Below are positions 1 through 9,569 of a stretch of DNA of 59,076 bases, piece after piece. The notes under the pieces are model-generated. The model saw nothing but the letters and a program-made list of their open reading frames with translations, made no database searches and was not told the DNA's origin. The stretch is taken from positions 1-59,076 of the forward strand of contig JAFWKF010000005.1 in NCBI GenBank assembly GCA_017533605.1. The letters run 5' to 3'. The stretch comes from Candidatus Saccharimonadota bacterium. Lineage in GTDB: Bacteria > Patescibacteriota > Saccharimonadia > Saccharimonadales > Saccharimonadaceae. Position numbers and translations under genes: made by a program. Position 1 is the stretch's first letter. Each line of letters begins with the position of its first letter.

Positions 1-31
1 CATCCTGAGCCAGGATCAAACTCTCCATTAA
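1..31 (-). rRNA. rrs: 5' end of 16S rRNA (partial)
   Basis: Read on the minus strand, this edge of the window gives the universal 16S 5' segment AGAGTTTGATCCTGGCTCAG, preceded by TTTAATGG. The gene runs out of the window, so only about 31 bases are present. The exact mature 5' end is estimated from the usual position of this motif. Confidence 0.95.
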
Positions 32-149
32 AGTATAAGTTTGTCAAAAACTCATAAAGTAAAACTGACGATGATTAATTGCACAACTAAATTGTTAAAA
101 TAATTCTAAAGTGCCATAAAATAACTACTCGCAGCTTTAGACTGTCCCC

Positions 150-178
150 ATTTTATCGCATGTATCTATCTTTGTCAA
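150..178 (-). promoter_or_regulatory. rRNA operon promoter
   Basis: On the minus strand a consensus -35 TTGACA (173-178) is followed by a 17-bp spacer and a -10 TAAAAT (150-155). Transcription would start near 143 and give a leader of about 110 nt before the 16S gene. The -10 hexamer includes the TAA stop codon of the upstream secreted-protein gene. Confidence 0.85.
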
Positions 179-1199
179 GAGTTTTTTTGCAATTTTTATT
201 TTTCTTATGGTTTGGCCAGAAGAGCCACGCTGCTGTACCTACCCCACTCGCAATAATTACCGCCATCCACCACGGCATTTCTACCACTTTTCCCTTTTCT
301 TCCTGGATTTCGCCAGTCTCCGGTGCTTCTATTCTCTCTGTTTCATTCTTCTGTTCAATTGCCACGGCAACTTCCCCGCCCAAACCAACCTCTGTCGTTA
401 GTGCCTCGCTAACACTAATCTCGTCTATAAAACCATTATCTTCTTCCACTATTTCTCTCGGTGGGGAATACCCCGATGCCTTTCCCGCCGCCAACATTAA
501 TTTACATTCCACCCCAGACTGGTAATCAAGTTCCGCCATACAAGAACCATAATCAAACTGCCCCACCGCATTAAAATAATTTGCTTCTGCCACATAGCCA
601 ATCTTGCCAAACGTGTTTTCGCTAAGATCCGTCCCTGCAGGTAACTCCACTTCCTCTCCAGGATTCAAGATATAGTCTTCCTCACTACCTATCTGCCAAC
701 CATATATTTTATGCGCTCCCTCTACCTCATCGTTCAAATAGTTTTCAATCGGCCCAGGCAAACTATAAATCTGTTCCGGATTCTCCTCAAACCACCCCAC
801 ATAAAGCATATTTAAATCTTCTCTCTCATCTATCCCCATTCTCCGCATCCACTCGTCTTCATCGTTATATAGCACCTTCACTACCCCTGTAGTCGGATTT
901 ACACTTGTCACCACAAACCTCTGTTCAATTAGCATCTGTAAAGATGAAAACTTGTTATCTTTCTCATTGCCGTTTTCTAGCTTAGAGAAAAACAGCTCAT
1001 CTCTACACTCTATATCCTCACCGCAAAGCTCCCGTTCCTCCTGCAACACTTCCTCCCTATAAGCTAGTAATTCTTCCACCGACCACCACGGCCACCCTTC
1101 ATCATCTTTAAACATCGCCGAAGTATTATCCGCCGAAAACCCAGCAAAAACCATGCTTAAAGTTAAAAATAGTATTAAAAGTAATGGGATTTTTTTCAT
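153..1199 (-). CDS. Secreted protein with signal peptide and C-terminal membrane anchor
   Basis: This 348-residue protein starts with a clear signal peptide: a KK start, a leucine-rich core, and a small-residue site near residue 23. It ends with a single membrane segment (about residues 308-328) and a basic tail rich in Lys and Asn. The exposed middle is acidic, with paired cysteines, and I do not recognise a domain in it. An APETG sequence lies about 15 residues before the anchor segment and resembles a sortase-type PxTG signal. The start is supported by an AGAGGAG ribosome site four bases upstream, inside an inverted repeat (1204-1231). The gene is co-directional with the 16S rRNA gene and its stop codon lies inside the rRNA promoter. 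It is probably a surface-exposed, membrane-tethered protein; its function is unknown. Confidence 0.85.
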   Translation of the reverse strand: MKKIPLLLILFLTLSMVFAGFSADNTSAMFKDDEGWPWWSVEELLAYREEVLQEERELCGEDIECRDELFFSKLENGNEKDNKFSSLQMLIEQRFVVTSVNPTTGVVKVLYNDEDEWMRRMGIDEREDLNMLYVGWFEENPEQIYSLPGPIENYLNDEVEGAHKIYGWQIGSEEDYILNPGEEVELPAGTDLSENTFGKIGYVAEANYFNAVGQFDYGSCMAELDYQSGVECKLMLAAGKASGYSPPREIVEEDNGFIDEISVSEALTTEVGLGGEVAVAIEQKNETERIEAPETGEIQEEKGKVVEMPWWMAVIIASGVGTAAWLFWPNHKKNKNCKKTLDKDRYMR

Positions 1200-1203
1200 A
1201 TAA

Positions 1204-1231
1204 CTCCTCTGTTATTTTATTTTCAGAGGAG
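1204..1231 (-). promoter_or_regulatory. Perfect 8-bp inverted repeat containing the ribosome site
   Basis: On the minus strand CTCCTCTG and CAGAGGAG are separated by 12 A/T bases, and the second arm contains the Shine-Dalgarno of the secreted-protein gene. If both arms are transcribed, the hairpin would hide the ribosome site. However, a plausible -10 (TATACT, preceded at 18 bp by TTGAAG) ends inside the first arm, so the repeat may instead be a protein-binding operator across the transcription start. Confidence 0.5.
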
Positions 1232-1311
1232 TATAGGCATACCCAACCAAAAACTTCAACCCTTTACCAATCAAAAACCCTACATAAGTGTTTTACTTAA
1301 ACCGTCTAGGC

Positions 1312-3783
1312 TTATTTTTTCTCTGTTTCTTCTTCTTCCTCAGGTAATACAATCCCAATCGAAGCCACCGTATCGCCTTCGCTCATCTTCATGATGCGTA
1401 CCCCTTGTGTAGCACGCCCAAGAGTCGGGATCTCTTTCATCGCTACTCTAATTGCCTGACCTTTAGTGGACATCATAATTACTTCTTTAGCTAAAGGATC
1501 AAGAGTATGCACCGCCACAATCGGCCCAGTCTTAGCAGTTACCGCTGCCACCTTAATCCCTACACCACCACGTTTATGAGGTGGGAAGTTAGAGACTAGC
1601 GTAGCCTTACCATAACCATTTGCCGAAACCGCAATCAATTTCTGCTTTGGGTCGGTAATTACATCCATACCCACAATTTCGTCTTTCGGACGCAGGCGCA
1701 TACCTCTTACTCCCATCGCCGATCGGCCCATCACGCGCACTTCTTTCTCGTTAAAGCGCGTTGCCTGCCCGGCAGAAGTAGAAATCACAATATCATGATC
1801 CCCTGTAGTTTCTTTCACCCACCTCAATTCATCGCCATCCGCCAGCTTAATTGCAATTAAGCCATTGCTGCGTACATTGTAAAAATCTTTAATCGCTGAC
1901 TTCTTAATCGTACCCTTCTTGGTAGCCATAAAGAGATAGCCCTCGGCCTTTGCATCACCCTGTTTAATAATCGCTGTAATCTTTTCCTCTGGGTGCATAT
2001 TCAGCATATTCACCGCTGCCGTACCCTTAGCTGCTAGAGAAGCTTGTGGTACTTCATAGGCCTTCATCCTAAATAGCCGCCCCTGATTTGTGAAGAACAA
2101 CAGATAATCGTGCGAATTAGCGGTCAAAATCTGCGCAATCACGTCTTCCTCTTTAGTGGTCATACCACGTTTACCTTTACCGCCCCTGTTTTGCTTTCTA
2201 AAATCAGTCTGCGGCACTCGCTTCATGTAATTCTCTGCGGTTAATAAAATCACGCTCTCTTCCTCTGGAATTAGTTCCTCTTCAGAGAACTTACCCACCT
2301 CGTGATTTATAATCTTACTTCGGCGCTCATCTCCATATTTCTCCTTAAGAGCCATAAGCTCCTCTTTAATCACGCGCAAAATTTCCTTCTCATCGGCCAA
2401 AATTGCCTCTAATTTCTTGATTAACTCGTGAAGTTGCCTTAATTCTTCTTCAATCTTATCGCGCTCTAACCCTTGCAAACGGCGAAGCTGCATCTGTAAG
2501 ATAGCATTTGCCTGAATTTCAGAGAGACCAAACCTCTTCATGAGCTGCTGATCCGCATCGTCATAAGAGGCGCGAATTACCTTAATTACTTCGTCAATGT
2601 TATCTAGCGCAATCTTTAACCCCTCTAAGATATGCGCGCGCTCCTTGGCTTTCTTTAGTTCAAACTCTGTACGACGACGAGTCACTACCTGTCGGTGTTT
2701 AATAAACTCCGCCAAAATCTCTTTTAACCCCAAAATACGAGGTTGTACCCCATCAACAAGAGCTAGCATATTATAGTGGAATGCAGTCTGAAGCCCCGTC
2801 ATCTTATAGAGCTGGTTCAAAATTTTCTTGGGGAAAGCATCCTTCTTTAACTCTACTACAATACGAATTTTACCCCTAGCAGATTCATCGCGCGCATCTG
2901 CGATATGGTCTAGTTTCTTAGCCAACACCAACTCACGGACCTTATCTATAAAGCCCTCTTTACTCATACCATAAGGCACCTCTGTAATTACGATGTTGTA
3001 ACGGCCATTCTTACGCTCTTCAATATTAGTGACTGCACGAATTACTACCGAGCCTTTCCCTGTAGCATAAGCTTGCTTCATCGGCTCACCGCCATAAACC
3101 TCAGCTCCAGTTGGGAAATCTGGCCCCTTTACGTGCTTCATTAGCTCATCTAGAGTGATATCAGGATTATCAATCTGTGCCACTGTGGCATCTACTAGCT
3201 CCCCAAGGTTATGAGGTGGAATATTAGTAGCCATACCTACCGCAATCCCCATCTGACCATTCAAGAGGATATTAGGCAGAGCCGCTGGCAAAACCACCGG
3301 TTCCTGCTCTGTACCGTCAAAATTATCTCTAAAATCTACGGTATCTTTCTCTATATCTGTTAAGAGCTCCGCCCCCACCTTATCCATACGGGCCTCAGTA
3401 TAACGATAAGCCGCCGGCTCATCCCCGTCCATCGAACCAAAGTTACCCTGCCCCTCAATCAAGGTGTAACGCATCTTCCACGGCTGAGCGAGGTTTACCA
3501 TTGCCATATAAATAGAGGAATCGCCGTGCGGGTGGTATTTACCCATTACGTCACCTACGATACGAGCAGATTTCACTGTGGCGTGCGGTGCCTTCCAGCC
3601 GTTTTTATTCATGGTATAGAGAATACGGCGATTTACCGGTTTCAAACCATCCCTTACATCAGGTAAAGCACGGTCCACAATTACAGACATTGAATAACGG
3701 AGGAAGTAATCTTCCATGGTATGCTCAACGGGTTTAATCTCAATTCCGTCTTGCTCTATTATTTCTTTCTTATCTTCTTCCAT
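1312..3783 (-). CDS. gyrA: DNA gyrase subunit A
   Basis: At 823 residues this is full length. It cuts and rejoins DNA as part of the A2B2 gyrase that introduces negative supercoils. The catalytic tyrosine is visible in AAYRYTE (Tyr about 128, preceded by the expected Arg). The C-terminal wrapping domain carries a GyrA-box-like QNRGGKGKRG, which favours gyrase over topoisomerase IV. In the quinolone-determining region HGDSSIYM, the first serine (about 89) matches E. coli Ser83, but the position equivalent to Asp87 is methionine (about 93). The start is fixed by an AAGGAGG ribosome site. It lies nine bases downstream of gyrB, in one transcript. Confidence 0.97.
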   Translation of the reverse strand: MEEDKKEIIEQDGIEIKPVEHTMEDYFLRYSMSVIVDRALPDVRDGLKPVNRRILYTMNKNGWKAPHATVKSARIVGDVMGKYHPHGDSSIYMAMVNLAQPWKMRYTLIEGQGNFGSMDGDEPAAYRYTEARMDKVGAELLTDIEKDTVDFRDNFDGTEQEPVVLPAALPNILLNGQMGIAVGMATNIPPHNLGELVDATVAQIDNPDITLDELMKHVKGPDFPTGAEVYGGEPMKQAYATGKGSVVIRAVTNIEERKNGRYNIVITEVPYGMSKEGFIDKVRELVLAKKLDHIADARDESARGKIRIVVELKKDAFPKKILNQLYKMTGLQTAFHYNMLALVDGVQPRILGLKEILAEFIKHRQVVTRRRTEFELKKAKERAHILEGLKIALDNIDEVIKVIRASYDDADQQLMKRFGLSEIQANAILQMQLRRLQGLERDKIEEELRQLHELIKKLEAILADEKEILRVIKEELMALKEKYGDERRSKIINHEVGKFSEEELIPEEESVILLTAENYMKRVPQTDFRKQNRGGKGKRGMTTKEEDVIAQILTANSHDYLLFFTNQGRLFRMKAYEVPQASLAAKGTAAVNMLNMHPEEKITAIIKQGDAKAEGYLFMATKKGTIKKSAIKDFYNVRSNGLIAIKLADGDELRWVKETTGDHDIVISTSAGQATRFNEKEVRVMGRSAMGVRGMRLRPKDEIVGMDVITDPKQKLIAVSANGYGKATLVSNFPPHKRGGVGIKVAAVTAKTGPIVAVHTLDPLAKEVIMMSTKGQAIRVAMKEIPTLGRATQGVRIMKMSEGDTVASIGIVLPEEEEETEKK

Positions 3784-3792
3784 ATTTCCTCC

Positions 3793-5778
3793 TTAAAAGT
3801 CCAAATCATCAAGATTAACAGATGCAGCTCCAGCCTGAATGAAGTTTTTACGGAGTTCGACCTGATCTCCCATCAGTTTTGTAAATACTGCATCCGCCTT
3901 TTCGGCGTCTTCTACATGAACCTTCACTAAGATACGGTTCTCTGGGTCCATCGTAGTTTCCCAGAGTTGCTTGGCATCCATTTCGCCAAGACCCTTAAAC
4001 CGCTGCTGCGCGGTGTAACCAGCTTGCTTAAACCTCTCTTGAGATTCGTCAATCTTAGTGCCAGCCTTGCGCTTCTCTTCAATCTTCTCGTTCAGTTTAT
4101 TCTCTAGTGCAACCTCATCATAAACATAATCTATCTTACGGGTGTTACCGGTGCCTTTAATCAAGCCAAACAGAGGTGGCTTAGCCAAATAAACGTGCCC
4201 TTCCTCTATCACCTGTGGCATATAGCGGAAAAAGAACGTCATCAGAAGTGTAGCGATATGAAGGCCATCCACATCGGCATCTGTCATAAAGATAATCTTA
4301 TCGTATCTGAGCCCATCAATATTAAACTGATCGCCAATTCCTACGCCAAGCCCCTTAATCAAAGAGACCAGCTCTTGGTTGGCTAGCATCTTATCTAGGC
4401 GAGCTCGCTCGGTGTTCAGCACCTTACCACGCAGAGGCAAAATCGCCTGTATCTGTGGATTACGCCCTTCCTTAGCCGAACCAGCTGCAGAATTACCCTC
4501 TACGATAAAGAGCTCGCACTCAGACCGGTCGCGAGAAGAACAATCCGCCAGTTTAGAAGGCAAGTTCAACCCCTCAAACGCCCCTTTACGAATCACATTA
4601 TCGCGTGCTGCCCTCGCTGCCTTCCTTGCTCTAGCTGCCAAGGTAGCCTTCCCAACAATTTTCTTTGCAATCGCTGGGTTTTCCTCTAGATAATAACCAA
4701 AATACTCGGTCATTACCTTATCTACATATCCACGCACCTCTGGATTACCGAGTTTATTCTTGGTCTGGCCTTCAAACTGTGGATCTGGCAACTTCACCAA
4801 AATCACCGCTGTTAAGCCCTCTTTAATATCATCGCCAGTTAGATTGTCTTCCTTCTCTTTTAAGAGACCATTTTTACGGGCGTAATCATTTACTGTACGC
4901 GTCAATCCTGTTCTAAACCCTACCACATGCATCCCGCCATCAGGAGTCAAAACGTTATTTGCAAACGGCTTTAAAGTTTCTGCATAAGAATCATTATACT
5001 GAAGCGCAATTTCTACCCCTGTATCACCAATCTGCTTATCTACATAAAAGATATCATCAGATAAGAGTTCCTTACCGTTATTGAGACGTTTCACATAACT
5101 CTTGATTCCCCCCTCAAAATAAAACGACTCATGCGCACCCGTGCGCTCATCTGTTACAGTAATCAAAATCCCCTTAGTTAAATACGCCTGGTGGCGAGCA
5201 TAATTAGATACCCAGTTATAATCAAAGGTCGTTGTCTCTTTAAAAATCGCCGGATCAGGATAAAAAGTAATAGAAGTACCAGATTCGCGCGGTGAACCCT
5301 TAGTCACCTTTAGCTCCATAGTCGGCTTACCGGTATCAAACTCAATGTGGTGAGTTTTTCCATCCCTATAAACCTCTGCGATCATGCTAGTAGAAAGAGC
5401 GTTCACTACCGAAGAGCCTACCCCGTGCAAACCAGAAGAAACCTTGTAACCCCCATCACCAAACTTACCCCCAGCGTGCAATACCGTTAAAACAGTTTCT
5501 AGAGTAGATTTACCCGTTTTAGGGTGCACGTCTACAGGGATACCGCGGCCGTTATCCTCAATTCTCACCCCACCATCTTTCAGGATAACAATGTCTACTC
5601 TGTTAGCATATCCTGCAATCGCCTCATCAATTGAGTTATCTGCAATCTCTTTAATCAAGTGATGCAAACCATCATAACCGGTAGAACCGATATACATACC
5701 AGGGCGCAGACGCACAGGTTCCAATCCCTCTAGTACTCGTATCTCTGATGAGTCGTAAGCTTCAGCCTTTTCAGCCAT
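3793..5778 (-). CDS. gyrB: DNA gyrase subunit B
   Basis: This 661-residue subunit supplies the ATPase and the metal-binding TOPRIM domain. Visible motifs are the GHKL ATPase residues in EIADNSIDEA, the QTK loop (EGQTKNKLG), and the TOPRIM TDADVDG. The TOPRIM glutamate lies in EGNSAAGSA (Glu about 427), where most gyrases read EGDSAGG; the aspartate equivalent to E. coli Asp426 is asparagine (about 429). The position equivalent to Lys447 is arginine (about 450). The chosen ATG (MAEK) sits seven bases after an AGAGG ribosome site; an alternative ATG lies two codons upstream. The promoter is at 5809-5837, and gyrA follows after nine bases. Confidence 0.97.
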   Translation of the reverse strand: MAEKAEAYDSSEIRVLEGLEPVRLRPGMYIGSTGYDGLHHLIKEIADNSIDEAIAGYANRVDIVILKDGGVRIEDNGRGIPVDVHPKTGKSTLETVLTVLHAGGKFGDGGYKVSSGLHGVGSSVVNALSTSMIAEVYRDGKTHHIEFDTGKPTMELKVTKGSPRESGTSITFYPDPAIFKETTTFDYNWVSNYARHQAYLTKGILITVTDERTGAHESFYFEGGIKSYVKRLNNGKELLSDDIFYVDKQIGDTGVEIALQYNDSYAETLKPFANNVLTPDGGMHVVGFRTGLTRTVNDYARKNGLLKEKEDNLTGDDIKEGLTAVILVKLPDPQFEGQTKNKLGNPEVRGYVDKVMTEYFGYYLEENPAIAKKIVGKATLAARARKAARAARDNVIRKGAFEGLNLPSKLADCSSRDRSECELFIVEGNSAAGSAKEGRNPQIQAILPLRGKVLNTERARLDKMLANQELVSLIKGLGVGIGDQFNIDGLRYDKIIFMTDADVDGLHIATLLMTFFFRYMPQVIEEGHVYLAKPPLFGLIKGTGNTRKIDYVYDEVALENKLNEKIEEKRKAGTKIDESQERFKQAGYTAQQRFKGLGEMDAKQLWETTMDPENRILVKVHVEDAEKADAVFTKLMGDQVELRKNFIQAGAASVNLDDLDF

Positions 5779-5808
5779 TTTCATACCTCTTCTTTTATAT
5801 ACCTCTCT

Positions 5809-5837
5809 ATTATACACCTAAAGCACAAAAAATTCAA
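5809..5837 (-). promoter_or_regulatory. gyrBA promoter
   Basis: On the minus strand TTGAAT (5832-5837) and TATAAT (5809-5814) are separated by 17 bp. The start would be near 5802, leaving a leader of about 25 nt with an AGAGG ribosome site. Confidence 0.75.
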
Positions 5838-5861
5838 GTAAAAATAGGCCTATTTTTCAGA

Positions 5862-8588
5862 TTATCTTATCTTAAAAACGTCACTTTCATCAGGCTCCGG
5901 CGCTGGAGCTGGTTCAGGTGTTGGGGGTAGTGTGGGTTCAGGTACCGACGTAGGTTCAGGCGTTTTCACCGATTCAGGTGATTCTGCCGTAAGATCATGT
6001 TTAGCCAACCATTCGTCTAAAAATCCCTTCTTAGCCTCGTCAGAGCCGCCAGAAGGCCTTTCTGGACCCAAAGTGCTATCACGCACCGGTTTTTGGTCAG
6101 AAGCCCCTTCTGCGGCTTCTGAAGCCTTATTTTCGGCTGCTTTTTTTCGCTCTACTATACTCCAACGATCTTCTATTTCCTTTTCCACTTCAGCACGAGT
6201 CTTACCAAACTTAGTAGCAGAATAAACCTTTAGCGTTTCCATCAATTCATCATTTGGCTCACCCATTGGTGCTGGTAAACTCATTGTAAACGGCGCCGAA
6301 GGCATATCAAACATCATCACCTTAGCCACCGCTGCAAAGTTTGGTGTCTTAGTCAAATCTTCAGCCGTAAAGGTAGGAGTAAATGCCTTTACCATCAAAT
6401 CCGCATCTGTTACACCTATACGTCCACAGATAATCGTCCCCACGTTGCCTAGTAACGCTTCCTTAATTTTATCTGTTAACTGCGTCATAAACTGGTTAGC
6501 CACAATCAAATTCAAACGATATTTCCTAGCTTCAGATAAGATTGATTCAAACGACTCTGTTGCGAAATTCTGAAACTCATCCACATATAGACAGAAATCC
6601 TTACGCTCGTCCTCTGGAATATCCTGCCTGCTCATTGCTGCCTGTTGGAATTTCATCACGAATATCATACCCAGTAGATTAGAGTTGACATCGCCAAGCT
6701 TACCCTTAGAAAGATTAACCAAGAAAATCTTCTTGTCATCCATAATTTCTCTGATATTAAATCCAGATTTCACCTGCCCTAAGGTGTTTCTCATTATAGT
6801 ATTAGCAATAAACGGTCCCCATTTAGAAGCAAACCAAGTTGTTACGTCACCCGCTTCGCTAGATCTCTGTGAAGCCGGAAACTCCTTAGTCCAATAATCA
6901 TATACTGCCTTATCTGTTACATACCTCAGTTTATACTTCACAAACTCAGGATCTGTAAAACACTGCGGAATATCAATAAATGTCGCCCCATCCGGATCAG
7001 ACATTAGAAGCAACGCTGCATTTCTAAACATATGCTGACCACGTGGACCAAAAATCCCCTGGTTTTGCGGGTCAAACAACGACTGCAACATAGAAATTCC
7101 CTCTTGTACAATGAAGTCTTTCTGATCATCATTGGTAAATTCAAACATATTCATACCTACCGGATGCTCAATATCAGATGGGTCGAAGTAAATCACATCA
7201 TCTATGCGTTCCTCTGGCACTCTCTTAAGTAGAGCTTCAACTGCATCACCATGTGGGTCAATAAAAGCAAACCCTCGTCCATCACACATATCCTGAAAAG
7301 CAATGTTCTCTAGAAATACAGATTTACCCATACCAGTTTGACCAATTACATACATATGGCGGCGCCTGTTCTTATCGTCTAGATAGATAGCCTTCTTCAC
7401 TCCTCTAAACTCATTCGTCCCCAAGAAGACACCTTCCGTAGCTAACCTAGCCGGCCCATCTACCTGTTTTGTCAGCTGTCTCTCAACCTGTGAATTCGGT
7501 ATCGCACTCTGTTCTGGAAGATGGAATATTGATGCCAGCTCTACGCTATTCAAGATACTAGAAGTAGCCCTACGTGGGAAAAACCTAAAAACATAATCTA
7601 TTACTAGCTTCTTTGAGTCCTTCAACGTGTTTACCTTAAAACCATTTAATTCAGGAGAATTAAACTGCGAGAAAGCGCTCACTACTCCCCCCATAATAGC
7701 CTCAGATCTAGAATGATCGCTAGAGCTAGCAACTATCCTAACTAAAGTTTCAAAAGCCGGAAACCGCATCTTATTAGTAATTGCCTCGACCTCATTCTGC
7801 TTTATGTTAGTCACCACCTCTGTTTTCTTTTCTTCACGCTCCGCTGGAGGTTCAAAAGGCGCTCTTATGATATCGATAGCCAGCTGACCAAATAAAGCCC
7901 CGCCAGTAGTGACCTTCTTCCCCTTTTGCATGTCCTCAACGTATAATTTACCCTTTGATGACCAATTTTTTTGTGCAGGCCGGAACAAAATTTGTACAGC
8001 CGCCCCTTCATTTTCCCTAACACTCGCAAGCGCATTTAAAATGCCCATCTGCGCATCTCTTTTCGTATCTTCATAAGTCGCAATCGGTAAATAATAATCT
8101 TTATTCAAGGTTAATTCCGCCCCAGCCACCGCATTTACGCCGTTCCCCCCCCTAAAAATGTTTTCTTCCAGTTTCTCCTCTATTCTCACGGTCGGATAAG
8201 ATGATTGTATAGCCTGTTTCACTGTTTCCACTAGAACAGCCGGTACTACAGCGTAATATCTGATAAGACCATCCTTGGCAATTATCTCAAATGAGAAATG
8301 ACGTTGCCCATAAAGTTTAGTTTTAAATCCTTTAGTTATAGTAGAAGATAAGATAGAATACATCACCTGAGCTTTAGATACAGATTCATTTGCAATATCA
8401 CGCTTATCGCGCCCACCTCCCTCAATATCATCAGTAGTAGGTGGCAAATGAATTAAAAGCGGCACCATCTTTAATCCTCGCTCGTACCTCTTGGCCTTTC
8501 TCATCTTTGAGATCTTCGCCCCAAAAACAATTGCTACAAGAAGTACTAAAGCTACCACTATAATCAAGACTACCACCCAAGTATCCAT
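5862..8588 (-). CDS. VirD4/TraG-like membrane-anchored DNA-transfer ATPase
   Basis: This is a 908-residue protein. An N-terminal membrane segment (about residues 5-25) is followed by a long mixed region. The motor domain begins with the P-loop GQTGMGKS (near residue 420), followed by AFIDPHGD. A Walker B strand LYVDEFQNF (near residue 650) and an EARKYRLNL segment match conjugative coupling and TraG-type ATPases. The C-terminus is a low-complexity Pro/Glu/Ala tail. Such ATPases pump DNA or protein across the envelope, and this one may act in DNA uptake or secretion with the comEC, comM and pilin-like genes in this window. That link is inference. It is preceded by two small genes (8647-9174, 9194-9547) in the same direction. 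Start ATG follows AGAGGTGGGGTA. Confidence 0.85.
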   Translation of the reverse strand: MDTWVVVLIIVVALVLLVAIVFGAKISKMRKAKRYERGLKMVPLLIHLPPTTDDIEGGGRDKRDIANESVSKAQVMYSILSSTITKGFKTKLYGQRHFSFEIIAKDGLIRYYAVVPAVLVETVKQAIQSSYPTVRIEEKLEENIFRGGNGVNAVAGAELTLNKDYYLPIATYEDTKRDAQMGILNALASVRENEGAAVQILFRPAQKNWSSKGKLYVEDMQKGKKVTTGGALFGQLAIDIIRAPFEPPAEREEKKTEVVTNIKQNEVEAITNKMRFPAFETLVRIVASSSDHSRSEAIMGGVVSAFSQFNSPELNGFKVNTLKDSKKLVIDYVFRFFPRRATSSILNSVELASIFHLPEQSAIPNSQVERQLTKQVDGPARLATEGVFLGTNEFRGVKKAIYLDDKNRRRHMYVIGQTGMGKSVFLENIAFQDMCDGRGFAFIDPHGDAVEALLKRVPEERIDDVIYFDPSDIEHPVGMNMFEFTNDDQKDFIVQEGISMLQSLFDPQNQGIFGPRGQHMFRNAALLLMSDPDGATFIDIPQCFTDPEFVKYKLRYVTDKAVYDYWTKEFPASQRSSEAGDVTTWFASKWGPFIANTIMRNTLGQVKSGFNIREIMDDKKIFLVNLSKGKLGDVNSNLLGMIFVMKFQQAAMSRQDIPEDERKDFCLYVDEFQNFATESFESILSEARKYRLNLIVANQFMTQLTDKIKEALLGNVGTIICGRIGVTDADLMVKAFTPTFTAEDLTKTPNFAAVAKVMMFDMPSAPFTMSLPAPMGEPNDELMETLKVYSATKFGKTRAEVEKEIEDRWSIVERKKAAENKASEAAEGASDQKPVRDSTLGPERPSGGSDEAKKGFLDEWLAKHDLTAESPESVKTPEPTSVPEPTLPPTPEPAPAPEPDESDVFKIR

Positions 8589-8646
8589 TACCCCACCTCT
8601 CCCCTCAAATTAATGTTGTAAAAAATACTAAAACAGATTAAACTAC

Positions 8647-9174
8647 TCATGCTGCCTTCCTCCACGGTGATGATTTATCTCCATAAGAAATCTTTAAAGC
8701 ATTTTCTGCAGCATTCCGCATTGCATCATTAAATAATGCAGCGCCATCTGGGTCATCCGGGTTCTCGCATAACTCCTTAATTGCTTTATCTATTTCTTTC
8801 ACGCCATGGGGGTCTAACTTATCTTTAATCTTTAATTTGTTTTCATCAATAGTAATCGCACGCTCTGCCACATCTGCTGGGCTAATCGGCGAATTGGCGC
8901 CTTCCATCTTTGGGGACTTATTTAGATCCACTACATCACCCAGACCAGGTGTTAAGTTTTCCTTAATATCACTATCCTGCTCTCCCCTCATCCTAGATAA
9001 ATCAATCACATTATTGCCAATATTCCTCATGTCTCGTTCCATCGGAGCAGCTAGACTTTCAGAGTTATTTTCATTTCTCCCATCAAATTCTTCAATACTT
9101 TCACTAGCGCCGTTTTCTACAGGCACAAAAAAATCCGGCACATCTTGGGTTTTTACAGGTTGACCATTATCCAT
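8647..9174 (-). CDS. Acidic soluble protein upstream of the TraG-like ATPase gene
   Basis: The 175 residues contain no recognised domain, signal peptide or membrane segment. The first half is acidic and low in complexity; the second half is likely helical (IDKAIKELCENP). The ATG lies exactly six bases after TAAAAT (9181-9186), itself preceded by TGA, which predicts a leaderless mRNA. The ATPase gene begins 58 bases downstream, so co-transcription and a partner role are plausible but unproven. Confidence 0.7.
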   Translation of the reverse strand: MDNGQPVKTQDVPDFFVPVENGASESIEEFDGRNENNSESLAAPMERDMRNIGNNVIDLSRMRGEQDSDIKENLTPGLGDVVDLNKSPKMEGANSPISPADVAERAITIDENKLKIKDKLDPHGVKEIDKAIKELCENPDDPDGAALFNDAMRNAAENALKISYGDKSSPWRKAA

Positions 9175-9193
9175 ATGCTTATTTTATCACACT

Positions 9194-9547
9194 TTATATT
9201 CTTTTGTATACTAAAAATTCCGCTAAAATCACGAAAACAATAATCAAACCTATTGTCCAGAAGCTAATCGCTCCAAAAGATCGTGCCATCAAAAGCATAA
9301 TTGGCCCAAACGCCAAAACCGCCGCGTACAAATAGTCTTTATTCCTAGTAGTAGTCTTTTTGAGTGCAATCCTTTGAAAAAGCTGCATTAGGAACGTAAA
9401 TAGTCCAAAACACACTATATAAACCGTTGTAAAAAATAATAAAACACCGAACGGACCTATGTCTGTCGGTGAAGTTAAAGTTGTTATTAGTATTAAAACT
9501 GCGAGTCCTATAATACTAATCCAACGAATAATACGGTTATGTTTCAT
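9194..9547 (-). CDS. Small four-helix membrane protein
   Basis: The 117 residues consist almost entirely of four hydrophobic segments (about 9-27, 34-56, 68-86 and 92-112) with short charged loops. I recognise no family. The ATG lies six bases after a TACAAT (9554-9559) preceded by TGA, the leaderless pattern seen at many genes here. It ends 19 bases before the start of the acidic gene that precedes the TraG-like ATPase. Confidence 0.75.
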   Translation of the reverse strand: MKHNRIIRWISIIGLAVLILITTLTSPTDIGPFGVLLFFTTVYIVCFGLFTFLMQLFQRIALKKTTTRNKDYLYAAVLAFGPIMLLMARSFGAISFWTIGLIIVFVILAEFLVYKRI

Positions 9548-9569
9548 AACCTTATTGTATCATATCTAG

